Assembly (NCBI GenBank): GCA_964434955.1
Contig: CAYSXI010000249.1
Coordinates: 1-6,098 of the forward strand
DNA from: JANQLU01 sp964434955
GTDB lineage: Bacteria; Planctomycetota; Planctomycetia; Pirellulales; Pirellulaceae
Direction: 5' to 3'
DNA: 6,098 nucleotides
The notes under the pieces: generated by a model
Told to the model about the DNA's origin: nothing
What the model saw: only the letters and a program-made list of their open reading frames with translations
Database searches by the model: none
Made by a program: the position numbers and the translations under genes
Part shown: piece by piece, positions 1 to 5,491 of the stretch
How the letters are laid out: each line of letters opens with the position of its first letter
How positions within the stretch are numbered: position 1 is the first letter of the stretch

Positions 1-213
1 AACTTGCATCCGATTCAAGTTCATCCCCAATAGGCCTTTGGTTTGAAATTCTCGAGATGGAAAAGCGGGAATCGTCCGTGGTCTGATACCCAAAAACGCC
101 AATACTTTGGGCCGGACTTTAAATGCGCGGCTTCATTAAATTATTTCCTCTAAAGCAAGCCAGTGCCATTCCAATTCCGCAACCTGAAAGACAGTTGAAC
201 GATTTTCCGGAAT
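1..213. other. Left-edge region with no supported gene
   Basis: This stretch lies beyond the stop codon of mnmH. On the plus strand one frame is open from the window edge to a TGA at 84-86 (about 27 residues, containing the string GLWFEILEMEK). It could be the C-terminal end of a gene entering from the left and converging on mnmH, but it is too short to recognise. On the minus strand an ATG at about 124 has a good GAGGA upstream but stops after five codons. A weak hairpin (GCCAA at 98-102 with a bulged TTGGGC at 107-112), followed on the minus strand by five Ts, could end mnmH transcripts, but the stem is only about five pairs. Nothing here is firm. Confidence 0.4.
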
Positions 214-1320
214 TTAGTTTTCAGTTGTTCCAGGAAAGGGCTTTGCATCTGCACGAATCTCTTCGGCCAACTCTTTTGAAGATTTCCCGTCAGCCAAGAC
301 GGAAATCGTTTGGGCACGCTTGATTTTCTTTTTTGACTTCAAATAGGCGCGATCGTAGTAGGTCAGAATGTCGATCGTACAATCGAGCAATTTGCCAAGG
401 TGCAGGTTTTCGATTGCCGTTCGGGTTCGCAACCCGCCCAACCTGGATGAAATTTTCAGAATGGCAGCCTCAATTTGCCCGATGGGTAGTTTCCCGTATT
501 CCTCCAATAAAATTTTCGCCCGCGATTCGATCGACCGCTCGAGAAACCACGCATTGGAGCTTTTGATTTGATCATAGAAAGCGTTTGGCAGTCTCGCATT
601 GCCAATACATCGCCCTTCATCTTCCACCCAAATGTTTCGATTGGCGTCGAAACCGGATAATCGATCGAAAAGAAGATTTTCGAAATGCTCGACCGAAGGC
701 TGGGAAGATTGGCCGATGCCGCCAAACACTGAGCCTCGATGATTCGCCAAACTTTCTAGATCGACGACCTGCTCGCCTAATTCGGAAAGTTCATGAAGCA
801 CTTTGGTTTTGCCTGCACCTGTCAAGCCGCTCAGCACGGTCAATTGAAACGGGAAACTAAAAAAGTCAAGAACGGACTTACGAAACGACTTATAACCGCC
901 TTGCATCACGGAAACTTCGAAACCTTGTGACTTGAGTAGCCAAGCCACAGAGCGACTTCGCAGGCCGCCGCGCCAACAATAAAAATTGGCTCGCCGCGGT
1001 TCGTGCTTGAGCTGGCTCGACGCGTTCACCACCGATTCAATCATCGACGCTACTTTTGGACGGACCAAATCAATTCCATATGCGATCGCTTTGTCCTGTC
1101 CGGATTCGTGATACGACTTTCCTACTTTGGCGCGTTCCGAGTCTGAAAACAGCGGTAACGAAATCGCCCCGGGAACGTGACCTTTTTGAAACTCCGCCGG
1201 AGAACGAACGTCGAAAGTCGGAATCGTTTGCAGCTGCTGATGAAATACCGGAGCCGAAATCGGATCCGAGCCGAATTCACGAATCTCGGAGATGTCAATT
1301 TTTCCGAGGTCCGCGATCAT
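214..1320 (-). CDS. mnmH: tRNA 2-selenouridine(34) synthase MnmH (SelU/YbbB)
   Basis: MnmH replaces the sulfur of 2-thiouridine at the wobble position of Lys, Glu and Gln tRNAs with selenium, using selenophosphate from SelD; in known enzymes the reaction passes through a geranylated intermediate. The protein is cytosolic. Numbered from the ATG at 1320 it has 368 residues, against 364 for E. coli MnmH. The N-terminal rhodanese domain shows DVRSP at 37-41, GHVPGA at 47-52 and the active-site loop CWRGG with Cys115. The C-terminal P-loop domain has Walker A GLTGAGKT at 165-172, followed by the family signatures GSVFGG (196-201), QPS (207-209) and YYDRAY (321-326). The frame is open up to an ATG at 1437, but the extra 39 residues have no counterpart in E. 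coli MnmH and that start would sit about 12 bases from the preceding gene's terminator, so 1320 is preferred. No Shine-Dalgarno precedes either start. All key residues are intact. SelD is not in the window. Confidence 0.95.
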   Translation of the reverse strand: MIADLGKIDISEIREFGSDPISAPVFHQQLQTIPTFDVRSPAEFQKGHVPGAISLPLFSDSERAKVGKSYHESGQDKAIAYGIDLVRPKVASMIESVVNASSQLKHEPRRANFYCWRGGLRSRSVAWLLKSQGFEVSVMQGGYKSFRKSVLDFFSFPFQLTVLSGLTGAGKTKVLHELSELGEQVVDLESLANHRGSVFGGIGQSSQPSVEHFENLLFDRLSGFDANRNIWVEDEGRCIGNARLPNAFYDQIKSSNAWFLERSIESRAKILLEEYGKLPIGQIEAAILKISSRLGGLRTRTAIENLHLGKLLDCTIDILTYYDRAYLKSKKKIKRAQTISVLADGKSSKELAEEIRADAKPFPGTTEN

Positions 1321-1383
1321 TGGTTGGTAGGAGGGCAAAGAACTTGAACATCGATTCGAGTACAGGGAACTGAACTGCGACCC

Positions 1384-1411
1384 ATGATAAGCGTTAACCG
1401 CCAATATCCAA
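1384..1411 (-). promoter_or_regulatory. Candidate sigma-70-like promoter of mnmH
   Basis: Read on the minus strand, TTGGAT (1411-1406) and TATCAT (1389-1384) are separated by 16 bases. The -10 matches the consensus at five of six positions and the -35 only at three. The pair lies between the upstream terminator and the mnmH start at 1320, which leaves a leader of about 55 bases. A promoter is needed here because the terminator at 1449-1476 should isolate mnmH from the gene behind it, but this particular pair is only the best visible candidate. Confidence 0.3.
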
Positions 1412-1448
1412 ATTCGACTTCGCAAAATCGTTTCCAATGCTTGGGCAC

Positions 1449-1476
1449 AAAAAAAGCCGGCATTGCTGCCGGCTTT
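1449..1476 (-). terminator. Strong rho-independent terminator after the 562-residue DUF1559 gene
   Basis: A perfect ten-pair stem, AAAGCCGGCA (1453-1462) with TGCCGGCTTT (1467-1476), closes a four-base loop. On the minus strand it is followed directly by an uninterrupted run of seven Ts (1455-1449, the first three also pairing in the stem). It begins 26 bases beyond the TAG of the gene at 1503-3191. On the plus strand there is only a three-T run after the stem and no gene to terminate, so its working direction is minus. Confidence 0.9.
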
Positions 1477-1502
1477 CTCGAGATACCCAAGATATGCGCA
1501 AA

Positions 1503-3191
1503 CTATCGCTTTTTGTCATACGCTTTCTTTTCGGATTCAACTTTTTTCCCGCCCTCGGTTTTGGGGGTGTCATAACGTCTTCGAGGTGCGGCCTTTTTAT
1601 CGCTGTCGTAGCGCCGGGGGCGATCCGAAGCTCGCTCCCGATAAACCACTTCACCACCATTTGGGGTCAAAAGCGCTTTCAGGGTTTCGCTGTCAATCTT
1701 GTTGTCGATCATGCGGCAACTCGCGTCGTACATGGCAACCACAATTTCCTGACCGTCTTTAAGCCCTTGGACCATTTTGACGACCTCATCGGGCGTGACG
1801 TCCTTATTCTGTGTCCAAGGGACCCCAGCAGGGTTTTCGATCAACATGATGGTGTTCGAAGTTCCGTCGCGAATACTTGAAAAGCGTTTCACATCGGATT
1901 TCACCCAACAAACTCTCGTGTTTTTTCCGTCGTCGCCCATCATTTTCGGCATCTTGGAAGCCCATGCTTTATTGGTTTCAGAATCCCAGCCTTCCGACAC
2001 ATCCATCTGTTCGTAAATTCGGTTGAATTCCATAAACGGCAAGATTCGGACGCGCCAACTCAGGTCCTCATTTTGTCCACTACGCCCAACGACATTGAAC
2101 GGCATTTGTCGATAGGAATCGTGATAGATATGAATCGCAATCGCAAACTGGCGAAAGTTATTCATTCGTTCCGTTTTAATTTGGGCTTTGCGAACTTCAA
2201 CCAAAAGTCCTTTGACCGCATCGTCAAAACCATCCGGCCGATCGATCGTCATGGCAACCGACTTGCCTGATTGTTTCGCTCTTAGTTGATCAACAATTCC
2301 AACCATTGCGCCAACGGCTTTCTTATCCTTGATTGGCATCTGTTTGATACCGACTTTGCCACCAACTCGAGCCAAATAAAGCAGACCGTTGACGGACTCA
2401 GCCACCTTCTCGGCAGCAGCCGCATCCTTCGACTCCGAAACGACTTTCAACATCGTATTCCCCGAGGGATCAAATGCGACCGAGAATTGACTTATGTCGT
2501 TGACAAATTTGATCGCCTCTTCCAGGAAATCGGTTCCTTCACGACCCATCGGCGCTTCTTCCATGGCCATCTGGGTAAACTCTTTGATGAACTTGCGCGC
2601 GGAGTCGAGATCGCCGGCAAAACGAATCGGCGTCCCCGAGTCAGATTTTGACCAGAGTGACATGAGCGGTTTGGTTGCTACCTTTCGGTCGCTCAAATAA
2701 AGATAACTTTCCGTACCAACTTCAACCGTCTTGTCGTCCAATTTACAAATCGCGAGATTCCCCCCGCCTTCACCTTCTGGAGCTTTCAAGTAAGTCTTCC
2801 CGTCTTTTTCGACCTTTCTCGCGCGCTCCGCAATTTCATCATAAAGTTCCGCGAGCTTTTCCGAGTCATTGAAAATGATCCGCACGAAGAAATCGGCCGG
2901 AACATCCGAATCGGGCCCCATTCGCATGACTTCGCCAATTGAATTTGGAACTCGAACCGCGCCATAAATACGTGACACGACTTTGATGTCCATGTCTGGC
3001 GGCAACATTCGTTCTTCCTCGATCATCGCCTCGATTGGAAACATTTTGAGCAAAGGATCTTTTCTCAATTTTTCCAGGTCGACATCAAAAACGAAATTTG
3101 CCCGATTTGAATCGTTCAGCGATTCCTGGGCAAACGAAACACTGGAAAACATCAGCATTCCAGCGATGACAAACATCATGATTTTTTTCAT
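1503..3191 (-). CDS. Exported DUF1559-domain protein with charged C-terminal tail
   Basis: A 562-residue planctomycete-type protein of unknown function. Residues 1-21 form a classical signal peptide (MKK, hydrophobic core, cleavage probably after SFA), so it should be exported. Residues about 25-335 resemble the N-terminal part seen on many DUF1559 proteins, with no catalytic motif that I recognise. Residues about 342-516 are the DUF1559 module: RQFAIA-x-H-x-YHDSY (347-360), SWRVRILPFMEFNRIYEQ (378-395), GWDSETNKAW (401-410), the hallmark RDGTSNTIMLIE (441-452) and TLKALLTPNGGEVV (503-516). It has no prepilin-type helix ahead of the module, and the usual aspartate-glycine near the end reads DAS (489-491). 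Residues 517-562 form a tail with 18 Lys/Arg among 46 residues and a repeated RRYD. The ATG at 3191 gives a complete signal peptide; the upstream GAGAGAG is a weak ribosome site. It is probably monocistronic, ending at the terminator at 1449-1476. Membership of the family is secure; function is not known. Confidence 0.88.
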   Translation of the reverse strand: MKKIMMFVIAGMLMFSSVSFAQESLNDSNRANFVFDVDLEKLRKDPLLKMFPIEAMIEEERMLPPDMDIKVVSRIYGAVRVPNSIGEVMRMGPDSDVPADFFVRIIFNDSEKLAELYDEIAERARKVEKDGKTYLKAPEGEGGGNLAICKLDDKTVEVGTESYLYLSDRKVATKPLMSLWSKSDSGTPIRFAGDLDSARKFIKEFTQMAMEEAPMGREGTDFLEEAIKFVNDISQFSVAFDPSGNTMLKVVSESKDAAAAEKVAESVNGLLYLARVGGKVGIKQMPIKDKKAVGAMVGIVDQLRAKQSGKSVAMTIDRPDGFDDAVKGLLVEVRKAQIKTERMNNFRQFAIAIHIYHDSYRQMPFNVVGRSGQNEDLSWRVRILPFMEFNRIYEQMDVSEGWDSETNKAWASKMPKMMGDDGKNTRVCWVKSDVKRFSSIRDGTSNTIMLIENPAGVPWTQNKDVTPDEVVKMVQGLKDGQEIVVAMYDASCRMIDNKIDSETLKALLTPNGGEVVYRERASDRPRRYDSDKKAAPRRRYDTPKTEGGKKVESEKKAYDKKR

Positions 3192-3493
3192 AGTCGCTCT
3201 CTCGGGTGACGGCCACTTAAGCAGTTAGAACTGATATTAGAATCTTCTTCCTAACGAATGGGAACCGCCAAATCACGACCTTGCTACGAGGCCATCCAAT
3301 CAAGGAACCATTTCTCAGATTGCCAAGTTGGAATTCGAAGCCAAAATCCAATAGGATGTCGTCGTCACGCATTTTTCGGACGATTTTGAAGTGCAACATT
3401 CGGAACCTTGAGGGATGGCACGCCCAATTCGATTTTGGGGCGAGCCATTGACAACCGATTCCAAGTGACCGGATCCAGTTCACTGCAATCCAA
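3192..3493. other. Divergent intergenic region between the DUF1559 and zinc-ribbon genes
   Basis: About 300 bases separate two divergently transcribed starts. No protein is supported: the open frames on the minus strand (3217-3483 and 3365-3547) have no recognisable domain and no ribosome site. Toward the minus-strand gene, TAATAT (minus strand, 3239-3234) is a possible -10, with only a poor TTCCCA upstream at 19 bases. Toward the plus-strand gene there is a perfect TTGACA at 3448-3453 and an imperfect dyad just before it. I see no RNA gene. Confidence 0.5.
3415..3476 (+). promoter_or_regulatory. Possible promoter with adjoining dyad upstream of the zinc-ribbon gene
   Basis: TTGACA at 3448-3453 is a perfect -35 hexamer, but the sequence 17 bases downstream (GGATCC, 3471-3476) is a poor -10, and transcription would start only about ten bases before the ATG at 3494. 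Immediately upstream, ATGGCACGCCC (3415-3425) and GGGCGAGCCAT (3438-3448) are inverted with one mismatch around a 12-base loop, the right arm touching the -35. An operator is possible, but a dyad of this quality can occur by chance in 6 kb. Confidence 0.2.
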
Positions 3494-4183
3494 ATGATGA
3501 ATTCGCTTTACTGCAATCAATGCCAGGCTTACGTCGATACGAACCAAGGCGAGTTCGCCAACTGCCCGATGTGCCAGTCCGTTTTGGCGGAACCCTTGCC
3601 GGTTGCTGAAGTCGTCAGGTCTCAGCCGCAGTCCGCTGGAATTCCCGTTGCGACCGACATGGCGAATGATTCACCCGTCCCCTTGGCACCCGCACAAACG
3701 TCGGGAATGGTGATGCCGGCTGCACCAACTTTGCGAAACCGAAGGCGCCACGGATGGACGATTCTTCCGGTGGCGATCTTGGGATTGATCGGAAACTTTT
3801 TGGTCGCTGGCCCCTTTCTCGTGAGCCTGGATCCCGCCAGTTTCATGGATCAAAAACTAGACGATGGCAAAGCCGCACTCATGGTTTTGACAACGGCGGC
3901 GTTGCTGCTAAGTGTATTGGGCACCATTGCTTCACTGATCAGTTACGTGGTTGCGGTGAGCATCGAAGAACGAACCGGCACTCGTTCCATTTTTGCCTGG
4001 ATCGAGGAGGTGGGTATTCTGTTACTCTATTCCATCTTGAATATGTTCTTGTTGCATATCCTGATTTCAGCGGCGATCATCGCCATGGGGCCTAGCCGCA
4101 TTGCAGTTGGAACAGGTTTTTTTGCATCGCTTTGCGTCATGCTACTTCTGGTTCGACGCTTCTTTTTGTTGGCCAGGAAGTAG
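3494..4183 (+). CDS. Zinc-ribbon protein with four predicted membrane segments
   Basis: I do not recognise a named family. The 229-residue product begins with a zinc-ribbon-like knuckle pair: CNQC at 7-10 and CPMC at 24-27, a C-x2-C-x13-C-x2-C arrangement that should bind one zinc. A proline- and alanine-rich linker follows (about 32-80), then a basic patch RNRRRH (81-86). Four hydrophobic segments lie at about 88-111, 127-156, 171-198 and 203-226, and the chain ends RRFFLLARK. With the basic patch just before the first segment, the zinc ribbon is probably cytoplasmic. Short zinc-ribbon membrane proteins of this layout are common as hypotheticals in Planctomycetota; a sensing or assembly role would be speculation. 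Two adjacent ATGs (3494 and 3497) are possible starts, and neither has a clear Shine-Dalgarno. The gene converges on the next one with only 29 bases between stops and no visible terminator hairpin there. Confidence 0.8.
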   Translation: MMNSLYCNQCQAYVDTNQGEFANCPMCQSVLAEPLPVAEVVRSQPQSAGIPVATDMANDSPVPLAPAQTSGMVMPAAPTLRNRRRHGWTILPVAILGLIGNFLVAGPFLVSLDPASFMDQKLDDGKAALMVLTTAALLLSVLGTIASLISYVVAVSIEERTGTRSIFAWIEEVGILLLYSILNMFLLHILISAAIIAMGPSRIAVGTGFFASLCVMLLLVRRFFLLARK

Positions 4184-4212
4184 TATTGCCGTTGTTACGA
4201 CGCGATCGAATG

Positions 4213-5256
4213 CTACTTGCCATCGTCAATGCCGCAAAGCGAATAGAAGAGCTGCCAGTCGATGTCACGTCGAAGAGTCACCGTGGAACAATCGGCGTTA
4301 GCAAAACTGACGCCTTTCTTGTGACTGGCGGCAAATCCGACGACCGATGCGTTTCTTCGATTTCCAAGCATCCTAATCGGTCGGCCAAATTTGTCGTTCA
4401 GGTCGGCTTGCGCCCTCGATTGGTTCCAAGGGATATCGCCACGGCCTCGAGCCAGACCACCCCAGCACCAAGACTGGGCCCGCATTCGTTGTCCGCCATC
4501 GATTTCTCCCAGGGTTTCACCCAGCATCAGGGTGTTCGACGTTCCATCAGCAATGGTTTCAAGCGTGATCCGATTGCGAGAAGACATGGGTCCGACATAA
4601 GGACGTAGTTTTTTGTCGGGATGCCTCCCTCCGGAAAATGCCCCGGCGCAGCCAAGAAAATTGGTTCGCCCGAAGTTCATCGAGTAGTCTTTGTCCGGCC
4701 AATAGAGTAATCCGAAAGCGTCAGAATTTTTGTTCCCTGTTGTAACGGGTTGCGTGGCTCCCGTCACGGCAACGTAGGCTTCATTGATGTTATCTGACGG
4801 ACAAAGCGGATGTTCGATCTTGGCAAACGCCTGCGTCGCGGAGCCAGGCACACTGCCAAACCACGAGTACATCGAATCGAATTCGTCGAGAAACTTGTAG
4901 AGGTTATGCGCCTCGGTTCCCCAAGACGTATAAAGCGAGTTCATCTCATTGAAGGGAAACACGAGGGCGAGGAACGAGGTTTGTTGTGCTCGAGCCCAAT
5001 AGAACTCCGAAGAAGAATCGATCCACTCGGTGTGAAAGTCGACGGCGTTCGAGTGACCCAGGGTCCCGGGCGGTAGGCGTTTATAAGAATCGTGATAGGT
5101 GTGGCTCGCGATTGCAAACTGCCGAATTCGATTTTCGCAATCCGCCAGTCGAGCCTTTTCGCGAAGGTGCTGCAGGTAAGAGAAAAGAATCGCGCAACCG
5201 ATCGACACAACAACAATGATGATGAGCAAATCAACAAGTCGGAATCGAAAACGCAT
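4213..5256 (-). CDS. DUF1559 pseudopilin-like protein with atypical motifs
   Basis: A 347-residue member of the planctomycete DUF1559 family, which usually carries a prepilin-type N-terminus and a C-terminal H-X9-DG motif. Residues 2-30 give a short basic start, RFRF, then RLVDLL and one hydrophobic helix, so it should be anchored in the inner membrane like a pseudopilin. The helix is followed by REKARLADCENRIRQFAIAS (32-51), then YHDSYKRLPPGT, and later DGTSNTLMLGE (237-247) and H312-X9-D322-C323. The standard prepilin site G/F-T-L-V-E here reads R-F-R-L-V-D, lacking the glycine before the cut and the glutamate at +5. The H-X9-DG glycine is replaced by cysteine (codon 4290-4288). The ATG at 5256 is chosen over the one at 5316 because it has GGAGG four bases upstream and places the helix at the N-terminus. 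It resembles the other DUF1559 protein of the window in the RQFAIA-x-H-x-YHDSY block. Function unknown; family assignment is firm. Confidence 0.9.
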   Translation of the reverse strand: MRFRFRLVDLLIIIVVVSIGCAILFSYLQHLREKARLADCENRIRQFAIASHTYHDSYKRLPPGTLGHSNAVDFHTEWIDSSSEFYWARAQQTSFLALVFPFNEMNSLYTSWGTEAHNLYKFLDEFDSMYSWFGSVPGSATQAFAKIEHPLCPSDNINEAYVAVTGATQPVTTGNKNSDAFGLLYWPDKDYSMNFGRTNFLGCAGAFSGGRHPDKKLRPYVGPMSSRNRITLETIADGTSNTLMLGETLGEIDGGQRMRAQSWCWGGLARGRGDIPWNQSRAQADLNDKFGRPIRMLGNRRNASVVGFAASHKKGVSFANADCSTVTLRRDIDWQLFYSLCGIDDGK

Positions 5257-5260
5257 CTCG

Positions 5261-5265
5261 CCTCC
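5261..5265 (-). promoter_or_regulatory. Shine-Dalgarno fixing the start of the 347-residue DUF1559 gene
   Basis: GGAGG on the minus strand lies four bases before the ATG at 5256-5254. It is the clearest ribosome site in the window and argues against the in-frame ATG 60 bases upstream, which would place 20 extra residues ahead of the membrane helix. Confidence 0.75.
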
Positions 5266-5289
5266 ATCACTGGCAAAAATCGCCAACCG

Positions 5290-5306
5290 TATCCGAGCTA
5301 CGGATA
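5290..5306 (-). promoter_or_regulatory. Small inverted repeat in the leader of the DUF1559 gene
   Basis: TATCCG (5290-5295) and CGGATA (5301-5306) form a perfect six-pair dyad around AGCTA. It would lie in the transcribed leader, about 25 bases upstream of the ribosome binding site, if the promoter at 5344-5371 is used. It may be an operator half-site pair or a small hairpin, but its short arms make chance a fair explanation. Confidence 0.2.
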
Positions 5307-5343
5307 TCCAATTCAATTTGCCATCGGCAGCGACCTCAAACGC

Positions 5344-5371
5344 ATTATTGACGTTCAGCTCGGGCGGTCAA
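5344..5371 (-). promoter_or_regulatory. Candidate sigma-70-like promoter of the 347-residue DUF1559 gene
   Basis: On the minus strand TTGACC (5371-5366) and AATAAT (5349-5344) are 16 bases apart, each matching five of six consensus positions. Transcription would start near 5337 and give a leader of about 80 bases before the ATG at 5256. It lies downstream of the probable terminator at 5445-5473, as expected for an independent unit. Confidence 0.5.
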
Positions 5372-5444
5372 GTTTTTGCGCGGGCCGGCGCCCAAAGTCA
5401 GATGAAAGAAATCCACCTCGGTCAGATACCCGAACGAAAGAGAA

Positions 5445-5473
5445 TTGCCCCGGAAGGGAGTTGCCCGGGGTAA
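5445..5473 (-). terminator. Probable terminator of the dehydrogenase/epimerase gene
   Basis: TTGCCCCGG (5445-5453) and CCGGGGTAA (5465-5473) pair over nine positions, with one mismatch on the minus-strand RNA, around an 11-base loop. On the minus strand the stem is followed by TTCTCTTTCG, T-rich but interrupted. It starts 18 bases after the TGA at 5494-5492. The plus strand has no gene ending here and no T-tract, so it serves the minus-strand gene if real. Confidence 0.5.
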
Positions 5474-5491
5474 ATGAAAGGTGGCTGCGAA

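Noticed and set aside
1321..1437. 39-residue N-terminal extension of MnmH from an upstream ATG
   Set aside because: It has no counterpart in E. coli MnmH, no ribosome site, and would overlap the likely promoter; starting at 1320 gives the family's usual length.
1394..1660. 88-residue minus-strand frame spanning the end of the DUF1559 gene and the terminator
   Set aside because: It overlaps the clearly coding DUF1559 frame and reads through the terminator hairpin; it is a shadow frame.
1437..1880. 147-residue plus-strand frame opposite the DUF1559 gene
   Set aside because: It is antisense to conserved DUF1559 motifs and starts inside the terminator region; no domain is seen.
3217..3483. 88-residue open frame on the minus strand in the divergent intergenic region
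   Set aside because: It has no recognisable domain and no ribosome site, and it lies in what must be the promoter region of the DUF1559 gene; its composition (Trp/Arg/Phe-rich) looks like random translation.
3482..3518. Direct repeat ACTGCAATC at 3482-3490 and 3510-3518 flanking the zinc-ribbon start codon
   Set aside because: Only nine bases, and the second copy encodes part of the conserved cysteine ribbon; chance is a sufficient explanation.
4132..4608. 158-residue plus-strand frame overlapping the end of the zinc-ribbon gene
   Set aside because: It is antisense to the H-X9-D and DGTSNT motifs of the 347-residue DUF1559 gene, whose coding status is clear.
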